Assembly (NCBI RefSeq): GCF_033659955.1 | Contig: NZ_JARUJP010000016.1 | Location: 1-64,000, forward strand | Length of the DNA stretch: 64,000 bases | Source of the DNA: Clostridium_AM tanneri | GTDB lineage: Bacteria > Bacillota > Clostridia > Clostridiales > Clostridiaceae | Reading direction: 5' to 3' | In this document: one piece after another, positions 26,741 to 35,251 of the stretch | Layout: the number at the start of each line of letters is the position of its first letter | How positions within the stretch are numbered: position 1 is the first letter of the stretch | The notes under the pieces: generated by a model | What the model was told of the DNA's origin: nothing | What the model saw: the letters and a program-made list of their open reading frames with translations, nothing else | Database searches by the model: none | Translations under genes and position numbers: made by a program

Positions 26741-28801
26741 ATGAATAAAAAAGATAAAAATAAATTTATGTCTAAAGAAATTGTTACTAAAGCAATAACG
26801 GATGCTTTTGTTAAGCTAAACCCAGCCTACATGATTAAAAGTCCTGTTATGTTTATAGTAGAGCTTGGAGCAGCAATTACCCTGATTTTAACTATCTTCC
26901 CAAATATATTTGGAGATAAAGGTGAAAATTTAAGACTCTATAATGCTTTAGTATTTATAATACTTCTTATTACCGTGTTCTTTGCAAACTTTGCAGAATC
27001 AATTGCTGAAGGCAGAGGAAAGGCACAAGCGGACAGCTTAAAGAAAACCCGTAAGGATACTAATGCAAAGCTTCTTGGTTCAAACAACAGTATAAAAATT
27101 GTCAGTTCAAATGAAGTAAAAAAAGATGACATTGTATTAGTAGAAGCTGGAGATATCATACCAAACGATGGTGAAGTTATCGAAGGCATAGCTACTGTAG
27201 ATGAGTCTGCCATAACAGGGGAATCTGCTCCAGTGGTTAAGGAAGCAGGCGGTGATTTCAGCTCTATCACAGGTGGAACGAAGGTAGTAAGTGACTTCCT
27301 AAAAATTAGGATAACTGCAACTCCAGGAGAGTCTTTTCTAGATAAAATGATATCCTTAGTTGAGGGAGCTTCAAGACAGAAGACTCCAAATGAAATTGCT
27401 TTAAATACCATATTGGTCAGTTTAACTATAATATTCTTAGTTGTTATTGTTTCATTACTTCCTATGGCTAACTATTCAGGAGTAATTATTAATGCAGCAA
27501 CACTAATAGCTCTGTTAGTGTGTCTTATTCCTACTACTATAGGGGGACTGCTTTCTGCAATAGGTATAGCAGGTATGGACAGAGTTACTCGTTTTAATGT
27601 TATTGCCATGTCTGGTAAAGCTGTAGAAGCCTGCGGAGATGTAAGTACTATGATACTAGATAAAACAGGTACAATAACTTTTGGTAACAGAATGGCTGCT
27701 GATTTTTATCCCGTTGATAATATTTCTAAGAATGAGTTAACCAAATTTGCTCTTATATCTTCAATTAAAGATGAAACTCCTGAAGGAAGATCTATAGTAG
27801 AACTTGCTAATAAGCTTGCAATTTCAGTTAACACTAAAGAATATGAAGGCTGTGACTTTATAGAATTTACAGCACAAACAAGAAAAAGCGGCTTAGACCT
27901 AAAGAACGGCACACACATTAGAAAAGGTGCTGCAGATAGTATTAAAGACTTTGTTAAAGAACTGGGAGGTATAATACCTGAAGATCTTGATAAGATAACT
28001 GAAAAAATATCAAAGCTGGGTGGTACTCCTCTTGTAGTATCTGTAGATAAAAATATTCTAGGAGTTATATACCTAAAAGATACAGTAAAGCCTGGTCTTA
28101 TAGAAAGGTTCGATAGACTTAGAGAGATGGGCATAAAAACTATAATGTGTACAGGAGACAACCCTTTGACTGCTGCAACTATTGCAAAGGAAGCGGGAGT
28201 AGATGAGTTTGTTGCAGAGTGCAAGCCAGAGGATAAAATAGCGGTTATTAAAAAAGAACAGAGAGAAGGAAAGCTTGTTGCCATGACAGGAGATGGTACA
28301 AATGACGCCCCTGCCCTTGCACAAGCTGACGTTGGTCTTGCTATGAACAGCGGAACCGTTGCAGCAAAGGAAGCTGCTAATATGGTGGATTTGGATTCTG
28401 ACCCAACAAAAATACTTGAAGTTGTAGAAATAGGAAAACAGCTTTTAATAACAAGAGGTGCACTTACAACCTTTAGTATAGCAAACGATGTTGCCAAATA
28501 CTTTGCTATTATTCCAGCTATGTTTGCTGCTGCTATACCACAGATGAATCTTTTAAATATTATGAGGCTTCAAAGTTCACGAAGTGCTATAATTTCAGCT
28601 CTAGTTTTCAATGCTATAATTATACCTCTATTGATACCTATAGCAATGAAGGGGGTAAAATATAAGCCTATGAAGGCATCTATGCTGCTGGCAAGAAATG
28701 TGCTGATATTTGGTTTTGGTGGTTTAATTGCTCCTTTTATAGGAATTAAAATAATTGATATTGCTATTACACCACTACTTAAAATATTAAACCTTGCTTA
28801 G
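26741..28801 (+). CDS. kdpB: KdpB potassium-transporting P-type ATPase subunit
   Basis: The 686-residue P-type ATPase has the phosphorylation motif DKTGT (about residue 307), actuator motif TGES, hinge TGDGTNDAPALAQADVG and seven membrane segments. It hydrolyses ATP to drive K+ uptake through KdpA under K+ limitation. A serine-phosphorylation site known to inhibit E. coli KdpB lies in the TGES region, and TGESAPV is present here. The gap to kdpC is 106 bp, longer than usual, and holds a palindrome. Confidence 0.96.
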   Translation: MNKKDKNKFMSKEIVTKAITDAFVKLNPAYMIKSPVMFIVELGAAITLILTIFPNIFGDKGENLRLYNALVFIILLITVFFANFAESIAEGRGKAQADSLKKTRKDTNAKLLGSNNSIKIVSSNEVKKDDIVLVEAGDIIPNDGEVIEGIATVDESAITGESAPVVKEAGGDFSSITGGTKVVSDFLKIRITATPGESFLDKMISLVEGASRQKTPNEIALNTILVSLTIIFLVVIVSLLPMANYSGVIINAATLIALLVCLIPTTIGGLLSAIGIAGMDRVTRFNVIAMSGKAVEACGDVSTMILDKTGTITFGNRMAADFYPVDNISKNELTKFALISSIKDETPEGRSIVELANKLAISVNTKEYEGCDFIEFTAQTRKSGLDLKNGTHIRKGAADSIKDFVKELGGIIPEDLDKITEKISKLGGTPLVVSVDKNILGVIYLKDTVKPGLIERFDRLREMGIKTIMCTGDNPLTAATIAKEAGVDEFVAECKPEDKIAVIKKEQREGKLVAMTGDGTNDAPALAQADVGLAMNSGTVAAKEAANMVDLDSDPTKILEVVEIGKQLLITRGALTTFSIANDVAKYFAIIPAMFAAAIPQMNLLNIMRLQSSRSAIISALVFNAIIIPLLIPIAMKGVKYKPMKASMLLARNVLIFGFGGLIAPFIGIKIIDIAITPLLKILNLA

Positions 28802-28858
28802 GGCTGATGAAAAAATAGTTTTGACTATAAATTTTCATTGTTAAAAGATTAAGAAGTG

Positions 28859-28879
28859 ATTTATAGGTAACCTATAAAT
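28859..28879. repeat. Palindrome between kdpB and kdpC
   Basis: ATTTATAGGT (28859-28868) and ACCTATAAAT (28870-28879) form perfect 10-bp arms around one base. It lies in the 106-bp gap before kdpC. It has no T-run, so a terminator is unlikely; an operator, an RNA processing hairpin or a remnant are possible. Confidence 0.5.
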
Positions 28880-28907
28880 ATGGCTTTAATTGAAAGGATG
28901 AAGGTCT

Positions 28908-29534
28908 ATGAAAATTATAAAAAAGGCTTTTCTTTTAAGTATTGTTTTATTAATTATATGCGGAATAGGCTATCCACTGTTAATGACAGGATTAAGCCAG
29001 CTTGTTTTCCCAAGGCAGGCTAAGGGAAGTATTATAGAAATAGGTGGAAAAAAGGTAGGTTCTGAGGTTTTAGGGCAAAGCTTCAGTGATGCAAGATTTT
29101 TTAAAGGAAGACCATCAGCAGTAAATTACAATACCTATACAGAAGCAGACACAAAACCGGATAATGAAGGAAAAACCGCTTACTCAGGAGTTTCCTCTGG
29201 TTCTCAAAATCTTGCACCGAGCAATCCTGCCTTAGCGGAAAGAGTTCAAAAGGATATGGATGCTTTTCTAAAGGCAAATCCTGATATTAGAAAAGATCAG
29301 CTGCCTGCAGATCTTTTAACTGCTTCTGGTTCTGGGCTTGATCCCCATATAAGCCCTAAAGCTGCACAGCTTCAAATCCCTGCTATAGCCAAAGCAACGG
29401 GTATAGGCGAAGTTCAATTAAATAAAATAATTGACAAATATACAGATGGTAAACAGCTTGGAATATTTGGTGAGCCTAGAGTAAATGTTTTGAAAGCTAA
29501 TTTGGAAATATATAAAATTCTAAATATGAGATAG
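28908..29534 (+). CDS. kdpC: KdpC potassium-transporting ATPase chaperone-like subunit
   Basis: The 208-residue protein has one N-terminal membrane helix (about 7-27) and a periplasmic-side domain with the KdpC signatures GQSFSDARFFKGRPSAV, SGSGLDPHISPKAAQLQ and GEPRVNVLKLN-like end (GEPRVNVLKANLEIY). It helps KdpB bind ATP and holds the complex together. It is the last gene of the kdp operon; no kdpDE follows, in contrast to many other operons. Confidence 0.95.
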   Translation: MKIIKKAFLLSIVLLIICGIGYPLLMTGLSQLVFPRQAKGSIIEIGGKKVGSEVLGQSFSDARFFKGRPSAVNYNTYTEADTKPDNEGKTAYSGVSSGSQNLAPSNPALAERVQKDMDAFLKANPDIRKDQLPADLLTASGSGLDPHISPKAAQLQIPAIAKATGIGEVQLNKIIDKYTDGKQLGIFGEPRVNVLKANLEIYKILNMR

Positions 29535-29550
29535 GCTAATATTATTGGTG

Positions 29551-29667
29551 CAAAACTTAAAGTCTATGTATAATGCTAATGATGGAATTTTCGCAGTTTT
29601 ATACTTTACCGAGGGAACAGCTACCATTTCTTCTTTTACTGATGAACCAGAAATATTTTCACTATAA
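29551..29667 (+). other. Short coding-like remnant after kdpC
   Basis: From an ATG near 29563 a 34-codon frame reads YNANDGIFAVLYFTEGTATI and then SSFTDEPEIFSL before a TAA. It lacks a good ribosome binding site and looks like the C-terminal tail of a lost gene. Function unknown. A different hydrophobic frame overlaps it and is rejected. Confidence 0.3.
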
Positions 29668-29678
29668 AGTCATTTTAA

Positions 29679-29710
29679 AAGCTGGCCTTATGCTGCCAGC
29701 TTATTTTTAT
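29679..29710 (+). terminator. Terminator of the kdp operon
   Basis: AAGCTGGC (29679-29686) and GCCAGCTT (29695-29702) form an 8-bp stem with an 8-nt loop, followed by ATTTTTAT. It lies about 145 bp after kdpC. Confidence 0.8.
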
Positions 29711-29792
29711 ATAATACTAGAACTTTTCTGTCCTATAAGGTCGACATTCTTAGTTTACCTTGCTCATCTGCTTTTTACATAAACTTTTCTAT

Positions 29793-29966
29793 TTATGGAT
29801 TATTTTTAGAAACAAGCTTTTCTAGACAGGCTTTGCCGCCTGGACAGTTTTGAATATGTTCTTTAATACTTTCTGCTAACTCTACTGAGTCAACTCCCAT
29901 GCTCTCAAATATGGAGCCTATTTCAATTAAACGTTTAACTTTTTCATCTTCAATATTATAATCCAT
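29793..29966 (-). CDS. Small 57-residue hypothetical protein
   Basis: The minus-strand frame starts with ATG 6 nt after a GGGGGG ribosome binding site. The peptide is acidic at its N-terminus, then helical (RLIEIGSIFESMGVDSVELA), then ends ESIKEHIQNCPGGKACLEKLV. The two Cys residues in CPGGKAC may bind metal or form a disulfide. I recognise no family. It has a plausible promoter at 30000-30028 and is monocistronic. Confidence 0.6.
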   Translation of the reverse strand: MDYNIEDEKVKRLIEIGSIFESMGVDSVELAESIKEHIQNCPGGKACLEKLVSKNNP

Positions 29967-29999
29967 CAGTATCCCCCCATAAACATTAAATTTTTCTAT

Positions 30000-30028
30000 A
30001 TTATACCATAAATATTAACAATAAAGAA
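30000..30028 (-). promoter_or_regulatory. Extended -10 promoter for the 57-residue gene
   Basis: On the minus strand a TGG-TATAAT extended -10 (30000-30005) is 17 bp from TTCTTT (30023-30028). The -35 is weak but the extended -10 compensates. Confidence 0.5.
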
Positions 30029-30122
30029 TTACAAAAACCAAAACTTGTATCAAGTAAATATAGTTTTTTTGGTTAAAATAATACTATTGAATTATAAAGG
30101 TTTCTACAAGGAGGAATGCAGG

Positions 30123-31289
30123 CTGAATACATATTTTAGTTCTATAAAAAAATTGTTGTTAGCATTATTTATTTTTTTATTTAGTTTTTCCAGTTTAAGC
30201 TATAATGCCTATGCTTCTACTAATTCTGAGCCAGTTGATGAAAATGAATTAAAACTTGAAGTTGAAAGAATATATAATGAGCGTTCAAAAGCCCTTGTCT
30301 CTGGTGATATTTCCTCTTTAAATACACTTTTTGATACTTCGAAAAAGTACGGCAAATGGTCACTCGCGCATGAAATTAAACGTGTAAAATATCTTGTTGA
30401 TTGGGCAAGGGAAAGAAATATAGTATTTAGTAAAATAGAGTCTGCAATAAGAATAAAAAAAATTTACCCTAAAGGAGATACAATAAAGATAGCTTTAGAA
30501 GAATCCTATAAGTTTGACTATTCTTATAACAACGATACTGACTCTTCAATTAACTCTTTTGGTGTTGGTATAAGACACACTGCAAGCTTGATTAAAAAGA
30601 ATGACAAGTGGGTTATTTATAACGATTGGTATACAGACTGCTTTGAAGATGCCTTACATAGTTATTCTAGTGATGTGTCCAATTTTTCACCAAGGTTAAA
30701 TCTTATAGATACTCTCAGAGATAAGCTAGATACAACTTATCAAGCAGGAAGCTATTACAAACGTTTTTACGACCGCGAAAAGGCTGTTGCTTATGCGGAT
30801 AAATACTGTGGAGCAGCTTGGGGAAGTGGTAATAATTTTAAATACAATAAAAAATATAATGATTATAACGGTATAGGTGGAGATTGTACCAATTATGTCT
30901 CCCAAGTATTAGGTGATAAAGAAGGAGGCGGTATGCCTATTGGTGGTGCTTGGACCTCAGGTAGTCGAGCTTGGGCTAATGCAGATGGTTTAAAGAGTTA
31001 TTTAGTAGGCAGTGGAAGAGGAAGTGTTATTAGCGTTGGTACCTTCAAGGAGTTAACTAAGCCGTCAGAAACTCTTCCTAATGGAGCAGTTGGAAAATTA
31101 CAACTTGGTGACTTAGTTGCTTATGAAAAAGGTAGAGGAAATATAGATCACTTTGCAGTAGTAACAGGTTTTGATTCTCATGGTTATCCTCTAGTAAACT
31201 CCCATACTACAGATAGATATCATGTGCCTTGGGATTTAGGCTGGGGTGACGCTAAAATTAGATTTTTTCTTATACACATAAATGGATAA
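30123..31289 (+). CDS. Secreted amidase-domain (Amidase_6-like) protein
   Basis: The 388-residue protein has a Sec signal peptide (about 30 residues, cleavage after YNAYA) and a two-part exported body: an NTF2-like helical half (about 40-190), then a C-terminal amidase domain (about 230-388) with GGDCTNYVSQVL carrying the catalytic Cys, IDHFAVVTGF with the His and LVNSHT near the end. Such domains cleave peptides or cell-wall amides. The only in-frame start with a good ribosome binding site is CTG at 30123 (AAGGAGG, 8-nt spacing), which also gives a clean signal peptide; TTG at 30045 is a weaker alternative. Confidence 0.8.
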   Translation: MNTYFSSIKKLLLALFIFLFSFSSLSYNAYASTNSEPVDENELKLEVERIYNERSKALVSGDISSLNTLFDTSKKYGKWSLAHEIKRVKYLVDWARERNIVFSKIESAIRIKKIYPKGDTIKIALEESYKFDYSYNNDTDSSINSFGVGIRHTASLIKKNDKWVIYNDWYTDCFEDALHSYSSDVSNFSPRLNLIDTLRDKLDTTYQAGSYYKRFYDREKAVAYADKYCGAAWGSGNNFKYNKKYNDYNGIGGDCTNYVSQVLGDKEGGGMPIGGAWTSGSRAWANADGLKSYLVGSGRGSVISVGTFKELTKPSETLPNGAVGKLQLGDLVAYEKGRGNIDHFAVVTGFDSHGYPLVNSHTTDRYHVPWDLGWGDAKIRFFLIHING

Positions 31290-31351
31290 AAAGTTCCTTT
31301 GTGAACAACATATGAATGATACTACAGAAAAATTTGGGTGCACTGGATACC

Positions 31352-31384
31352 GGTGTGTTTGATAGATGTACACACCTGTTTTTA
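31352..31384 (+). terminator. Terminator after the amidase gene
   Basis: GGTGTG (31352-31357) and CACACC (31371-31376) form a 6-bp stem; TGTTTTTAG follows. It lies 63 bp after the stop codon. Confidence 0.6.
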
Positions 31385-31551
31385 GTGCAGTCAAAAGTTT
31401 TGTTATATCTGTCATCACATATAAAATTTATGAGGTAGTATAACTGATAACTCAAAGTGTTGGTACTACTATGCAATATAGTAGTTCTTTGACATTGGAA
31501 GTTAGGTTTATTTAAAACTTCATTAAAATCTACGGAAGGGATGAATGTATT

Positions 31552-32286
31552 ATGAAACGAAAGATAAAAACATTATTCTTTCTTTTAATATTTTTTGCAT
31601 ATATACTTGTAACAACTTCTAATTATAGTATTAAAACATCTAACTCTAAGGCAGCTTTTTCAAGTGCTAATAAAAATATAATCTATTTAACCTTTGATGA
31701 TGGCCCTAGTTCAATTGTAACTAATAATATCTTAGATGTTTTAAAAGAGCAAAATGTAAAAGCCACCTTTTTCATAATAGGAAACAATGTTAAAGGTAGC
31801 GAAGATGTATTAAAAAGAATTTATAAGGAAGGTCACAGTATAGGCTTACATACTTACAGCCACCAATACAAACAAATTTATTCAAGTGAAAATTCATTTA
31901 TTGAGGAAATGATAAAAACATCAGAAGAAATAAATAGGGTAATAGGCATCAAACCTAACATTATTAGGTTTCCCTATGGAAGTAATTGCTACTTAAACAA
32001 TGATTTTTTAGTAAAATTGCATAATAACAATTTTAAGGTCTATGATTGGAATGCTTCCATTTCAGATGGAACAAAACCCTATTCTTCTCCAGAAGAGTTT
32101 GCTAAAGAAGCAATTGCAAGAGGTAGCGGAATACCCTATATTGTCTTTCTCATGCACTGTAATAATATAAATGTGAATACATCTAAAGCATTACCTCAAA
32201 TTATTCAGCATTACAAAAAACTTGGATATGAATTTAGAACTATTACAAATAATACACCAGAATTTTATTGGCGGCCTTCTAAGTAA
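31552..32286 (+). CDS. Polysaccharide deacetylase (NodB domain)
   Basis: The 244-residue protein has an N-terminal signal anchor (about 7-25) and a NodB domain with the five family motifs: TFDDGPSS (metal D and catalytic D), HTYSHQY, RFPYG, DWNASISDG and a C-terminal LMHCNN. Such enzymes remove N-acetyl groups from peptidoglycan or other wall polymers, modifying lysozyme susceptibility. ATG follows GGAAGGG. It is next to the secreted amidase, so both may act on the cell wall. A C-terminal remnant of a second copy follows immediately. Confidence 0.9.
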   Translation: MKRKIKTLFFLLIFFAYILVTTSNYSIKTSNSKAAFSSANKNIIYLTFDDGPSSIVTNNILDVLKEQNVKATFFIIGNNVKGSEDVLKRIYKEGHSIGLHTYSHQYKQIYSSENSFIEEMIKTSEEINRVIGIKPNIIRFPYGSNCYLNNDFLVKLHNNNFKVYDWNASISDGTKPYSSPEEFAKEAIARGSGIPYIVFLMHCNNINVNTSKALPQIIQHYKKLGYEFRTITNNTPEFYWRPSK

Positions 32287-32405
32287 ATGTTGCTGGTACT
32301 GTTCTAAATTATAAATTGAATATTGTAGAGAAAAAATATGAATTTAAGGTAATTACAGAAGATAATCCTGAGAATTTTCAAAGGAAAGAATTAACCGTAT
32401 TCTAA
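32283..32405 (+). pseudogene. Deacetylase C-terminal remnant
   Basis: In the +1 frame directly after the deacetylase stop, a 40-residue frame ends EKKYEFKVITEDNPENFQRK. It resembles the C-terminus of the deacetylase just before it (LGYEFRTITNNTPEFYWR). It is best explained as the tail of a tandem duplicate that lost its 5' part. It has no start codon. Confidence 0.5.
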
Positions 32406-32434
32406 GGACTTAGCCCTTGGAATACGGTTAATTC
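32388..32434. terminator. Terminator-like hairpin after the deacetylase remnant
   Basis: GAATTAACCGTATTC (32388-32402) and GAATACGGTTAATTC (32420-32434) form a 15-bp perfect stem. It overlaps the remnant's stop. T-runs on both sides are short. It separates convergent genes and may act in both directions. Confidence 0.6.
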
Positions 32435-32469
32435 ATGGTGATGTTTTCATAAGATCTGCTGTATACCTC

Positions 32470-33114
32470 CTACATTATTCCATCCCATTCATTAAAAAAC
32501 TCTGATAAAAAACTCTCCATATATTGATGTCTGGATTTAGCTATTCTTTTAGCAGTTTCTGTATTCATTAAATCTTTTAATTTTAAAAGTTTTTCATAAA
32601 AGTGGTTTATAGTAGTTCCATTAGATGAAGAATACTCCTCAAAGCTCATATTGCCCTTAGGTTTTTCATTAGGTATATGCAAAGTTCTATTTTTACTGCC
32701 TCCGTATGCAAAGGTCCTTGCAATACCAATAGCCCCAATTGCATCTAATCTATCTGCATCCTGTACTATCTTACCTTCTTTGCTTGCAGGAACCTGTGTG
32801 CCTGTCCCTTTGAAAGATATTGAGGAGATTATATCGCATATAGCCTTTATCTTTGTATCCTCTACCTTATTGTCCCTTAAAAAGGTTTCTGCATTTGAAC
32901 AGGTGCCTGGATTTCCGTGAAATAATTTATAATCATCAACATCATGCAGCAGAGAAGCTAATTGAACTATTTCTAAATCAGCCTTTTCTTCTCTGCAAAT
33001 ATGAGTAGCTAATTTATAAACCCTAACACTGTGATAGTAATCATGTCCACTATAATCATTTTCAAATCTCTTTCTAATATGCAGCAATGTTTTTTCTAAT
33101 AAATCTTTATTCAT
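32470..33114 (-). CDS. HD-domain phosphohydrolase (YedJ-like)
   Basis: The 214-residue protein is an HD-domain metal-dependent phosphohydrolase. Motifs are HDYYHSVRVY, LLHDVDDYK (HD pair) and the later QDADRLDAIGAIGIARTFAYGG. Relatives such as YedJ are thought to hydrolyse nucleotide or phosphate monoesters; the substrate is unknown. A short terminator-like hairpin lies after it, and repeat copy B lies in the 145-bp gap upstream. Confidence 0.9.
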   Translation of the reverse strand: MNKDLLEKTLLHIRKRFENDYSGHDYYHSVRVYKLATHICREEKADLEIVQLASLLHDVDDYKLFHGNPGTCSNAETFLRDNKVEDTKIKAICDIISSISFKGTGTQVPASKEGKIVQDADRLDAIGAIGIARTFAYGGSKNRTLHIPNEKPKGNMSFEEYSSSNGTTINHFYEKLLKLKDLMNTETAKRIAKSRHQYMESFLSEFFNEWDGIM

Positions 33115-33133
33115 AACTCTTTCCCCAATCTAA

Positions 33134-33200
33134 AAATATGAAGTAAAACTAGAATCAGATGGAGTCTCACACCACCTGATTCTAGTTGAAGGAATCCTTA
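33134..33200 (+). repeat. Interspersed palindromic repeat, copy B
   Basis: GAATCAGATGG (33152-33162) pairs with CCACCTGATTC (33172-33182). The flanks AAATATGAAG and AGTTGAAGGAATCC match those of copy A at 14860-14995. Only the first hairpin is present; the second is missing. Stem arms differ from copy A by several changes, so the structure rather than the sequence appears kept. Confidence 0.6.
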
Positions 33201-33259
33201 GAAATTATTATAAATCAATGAAAGGAGCCTTGTAAATATACTAAAATTATTACATCTCT

Positions 33260-34468
33260 CTATTCATATCTTAAAGCATCAATAGGGTCCAGATCCGCTG
33301 CTTTCTTAGCAGGATATATACCAAAAAATATTCCAACTGCTGAAGAAAACAGTATAACAGCCAGTATAACCTTAGGGGATACAACAGGAGTTATTCCTGC
33401 AAAGCTTCCGATAAAATATGAACCTAAAATACCAAGAATCATGCCGATTATTCCACCTATCAGAGCAATGATAAGGGATTCTGTTAGAAACTGCATTAAT
33501 ATGTTTCTAGTGGTAGCCCCAATTGCCTTTCTTATGCCTATTTCTCTTGTTCTTTCCGTTACGGAAACCAGCATAATATTCATTACACCTATTCCTCCAA
33601 CCAATAAGGATATGCCAGCTACTGCACTAATAAAGGCTGTAAAAATACCCAGCACCTTGTTAATCTGGTCTAACTGTTTCAAGAGACTTTCTGCGCTATA
33701 GATATCTCTCCCAGCATTGTTATGTCTGTTTTCCAGAATGCTTATAGCTCCATTACCTGCATTTTCACTATCTTCCTTTGTAACAGCTACTACCACTATG
33801 GACTCAATAAGGTTCTCACTGGGATATAACTGCTGTACAAAGGTTGCAGGAGCTGATATCATAGCTGGCATATTCTCATCTGCTCCTCCAAACATTCCCA
33901 TTTGATTTTTTGATATTCCTATTATAGTTGCCTTCTTTGGAAAAATTTTAGCTCCAAGATTAACGGTTTTGCCCACTGCATCTTCATAGCCAAAGAGAGC
34001 TTTTGCAGTAATATTATCTATTACTATTGTAGGCTTTCCTTCTAAATATTCTTCTCTATTAAAGTATCTTCCATATATCAGTTCCGTATCACCAATATTT
34101 CCATAATCTTCATTGGCTCCTGTTATAAAGGCCCTTTTGGATTTAATATCAGAGCTTACTATTCCTTGTTTCTGCAAGGTAGGAGATACATATTTTACAG
34201 TAGGAATTCTCTCTTTTATCTGTTCTACATCCTTTAAGGTTATATAGTCACTTTTGTCTGCCTTCTGCTGATTCACTTTGATACTTACAGAGGCAGCTCC
34301 TATTTTTTCAAATTCACCGGTAATAGCATTCTGCCCACCCTGTCCTAGTGAAACTATAGCTATTACTGAGCTTATGCCTATAATAATTCCAAGCATGGTG
34401 AGAAAGGATCTCATTTTATTTGCTTTTACACTTTCTATCGCTATTTTAAAATTTTCTTTTATATTCAT
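33260..34468 (-). CDS. MacB-type ABC transporter permease
   Basis: The 402-residue protein has one N-terminal helix (KANKMRSFLTMLGIIIGISSVIAIVSLG, about 13-40), a large MacB periplasmic domain, and three C-terminal FtsX helices, with VGGIGVMNIMLVSVTERTREIGIRKAIGAT as the FtsX motif. It works with the ATPase and the adaptor encoded upstream to move antibiotics, peptides or lipoproteins out of the cell. The start at 34468 (MNIKEN) is preferred; an upstream GTG adds 13 unrelated residues. Confidence 0.9.
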   Translation of the reverse strand: MNIKENFKIAIESVKANKMRSFLTMLGIIIGISSVIAIVSLGQGGQNAITGEFEKIGAASVSIKVNQQKADKSDYITLKDVEQIKERIPTVKYVSPTLQKQGIVSSDIKSKRAFITGANEDYGNIGDTELIYGRYFNREEYLEGKPTIVIDNITAKALFGYEDAVGKTVNLGAKIFPKKATIIGISKNQMGMFGGADENMPAMISAPATFVQQLYPSENLIESIVVVAVTKEDSENAGNGAISILENRHNNAGRDIYSAESLLKQLDQINKVLGIFTAFISAVAGISLLVGGIGVMNIMLVSVTERTREIGIRKAIGATTRNILMQFLTESLIIALIGGIIGMILGILGSYFIGSFAGITPVVSPKVILAVILFSSAVGIFFGIYPAKKAADLDPIDALRYE

Positions 34469-34545
34469 ATTCTTAGGCAATCCTATGCAAGTAAAGCTTA
34501 AATTCACCTACACTAAATAAGCTCTGCCTTTCTCCTCTCCTTCTG

Positions 34546-35241
34546 CTATTCTATAATTACCCTATCTTTAACTTGTTCATCACTTACTATTTCCCCGTCA
34601 GTAAACTTTACTATTCTCTTAGTGTGCTTTGCCACCTCCGGCTCATGAGTGACCATTATTATAGTAGAACCTTCTCTATTTAAATCCTGAAAAATCCTTA
34701 ATATTTCTAAAGTAGATCTAGTATCTAAGTTTCCAGTAGGCTCATCTGCCATAATCACTGCAGGATTATTCACTATAGCTCTTGCTATAGCAACCCTCTG
34801 CTTTTGTCCACCAGAAATTTCATTTGGTCTGTGCTTTATTCTATCCTTTAAACCGACCTTTTCAAGGGCTGTCATAGACTTTTCTTTTCTAAGCTTTTCT
34901 GAGATGCCAGCATAAACCATAGGAAGTTCTACATTTTCTAAGATGGTCATACGAGGAAGTAAGTTAAAGGCTTGAAAAACAAAGCCAATTTCCTTATTTC
35001 TTATTGCAGCAAGCTCCTCTTCTTTTAAATTAGTGATGTTCTTGTTATTTAATATATAGCTGCCTTCATCCATTTTATCTAAGCACCCTAAAATATTCAT
35101 AAAGGTAGATTTTCCTGAACCAGAAGGTCCCATTATGGCAGTAAACTCTCCCTTTTCTATTTTAAGACTTACCTTTTTTAATGCTGTAAAACTTATTTCT
35201 CCTGTATTATAGGTTTTAACTATATCCTTTACTTCAAGCAT
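34546..35241 (-). CDS. MacB/LolD-type ABC ATP-binding protein
   Basis: The 231-residue ATPase has Walker A GPSGSGKST, Q-loop FQAFNLLPRMTILENVELP, signature ISGGQKQRVAIARA, Walker B VIMADEPTGNLD and MVTHEPEVA. It powers the MacB-type permease encoded downstream, with the adaptor encoded 10 bp upstream. The three genes form one operon, equivalent to YknXYZ-type export systems of Firmicutes. Confidence 0.93.
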   Translation of the reverse strand: MLEVKDIVKTYNTGEISFTALKKVSLKIEKGEFTAIMGPSGSGKSTFMNILGCLDKMDEGSYILNNKNITNLKEEELAAIRNKEIGFVFQAFNLLPRMTILENVELPMVYAGISEKLRKEKSMTALEKVGLKDRIKHRPNEISGGQKQRVAIARAIVNNPAVIMADEPTGNLDTRSTLEILRIFQDLNREGSTIIMVTHEPEVAKHTKRIVKFTDGEIVSDEQVKDRVIIE

Positions 35242-35251
35242 GGCATCCTCC

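Noticed and set aside
27706..28497. 263-codon minus-strand frame inside kdpB
   Set aside because: It is a Ser/Ala-rich shadow of the highly conserved kdpB frame and has no family signature.
29573..29782. 69-codon hydrophobic frame after kdpC
   Set aside because: It runs through the kdp terminator, has no ribosome binding site and overlaps another coding-like remnant.
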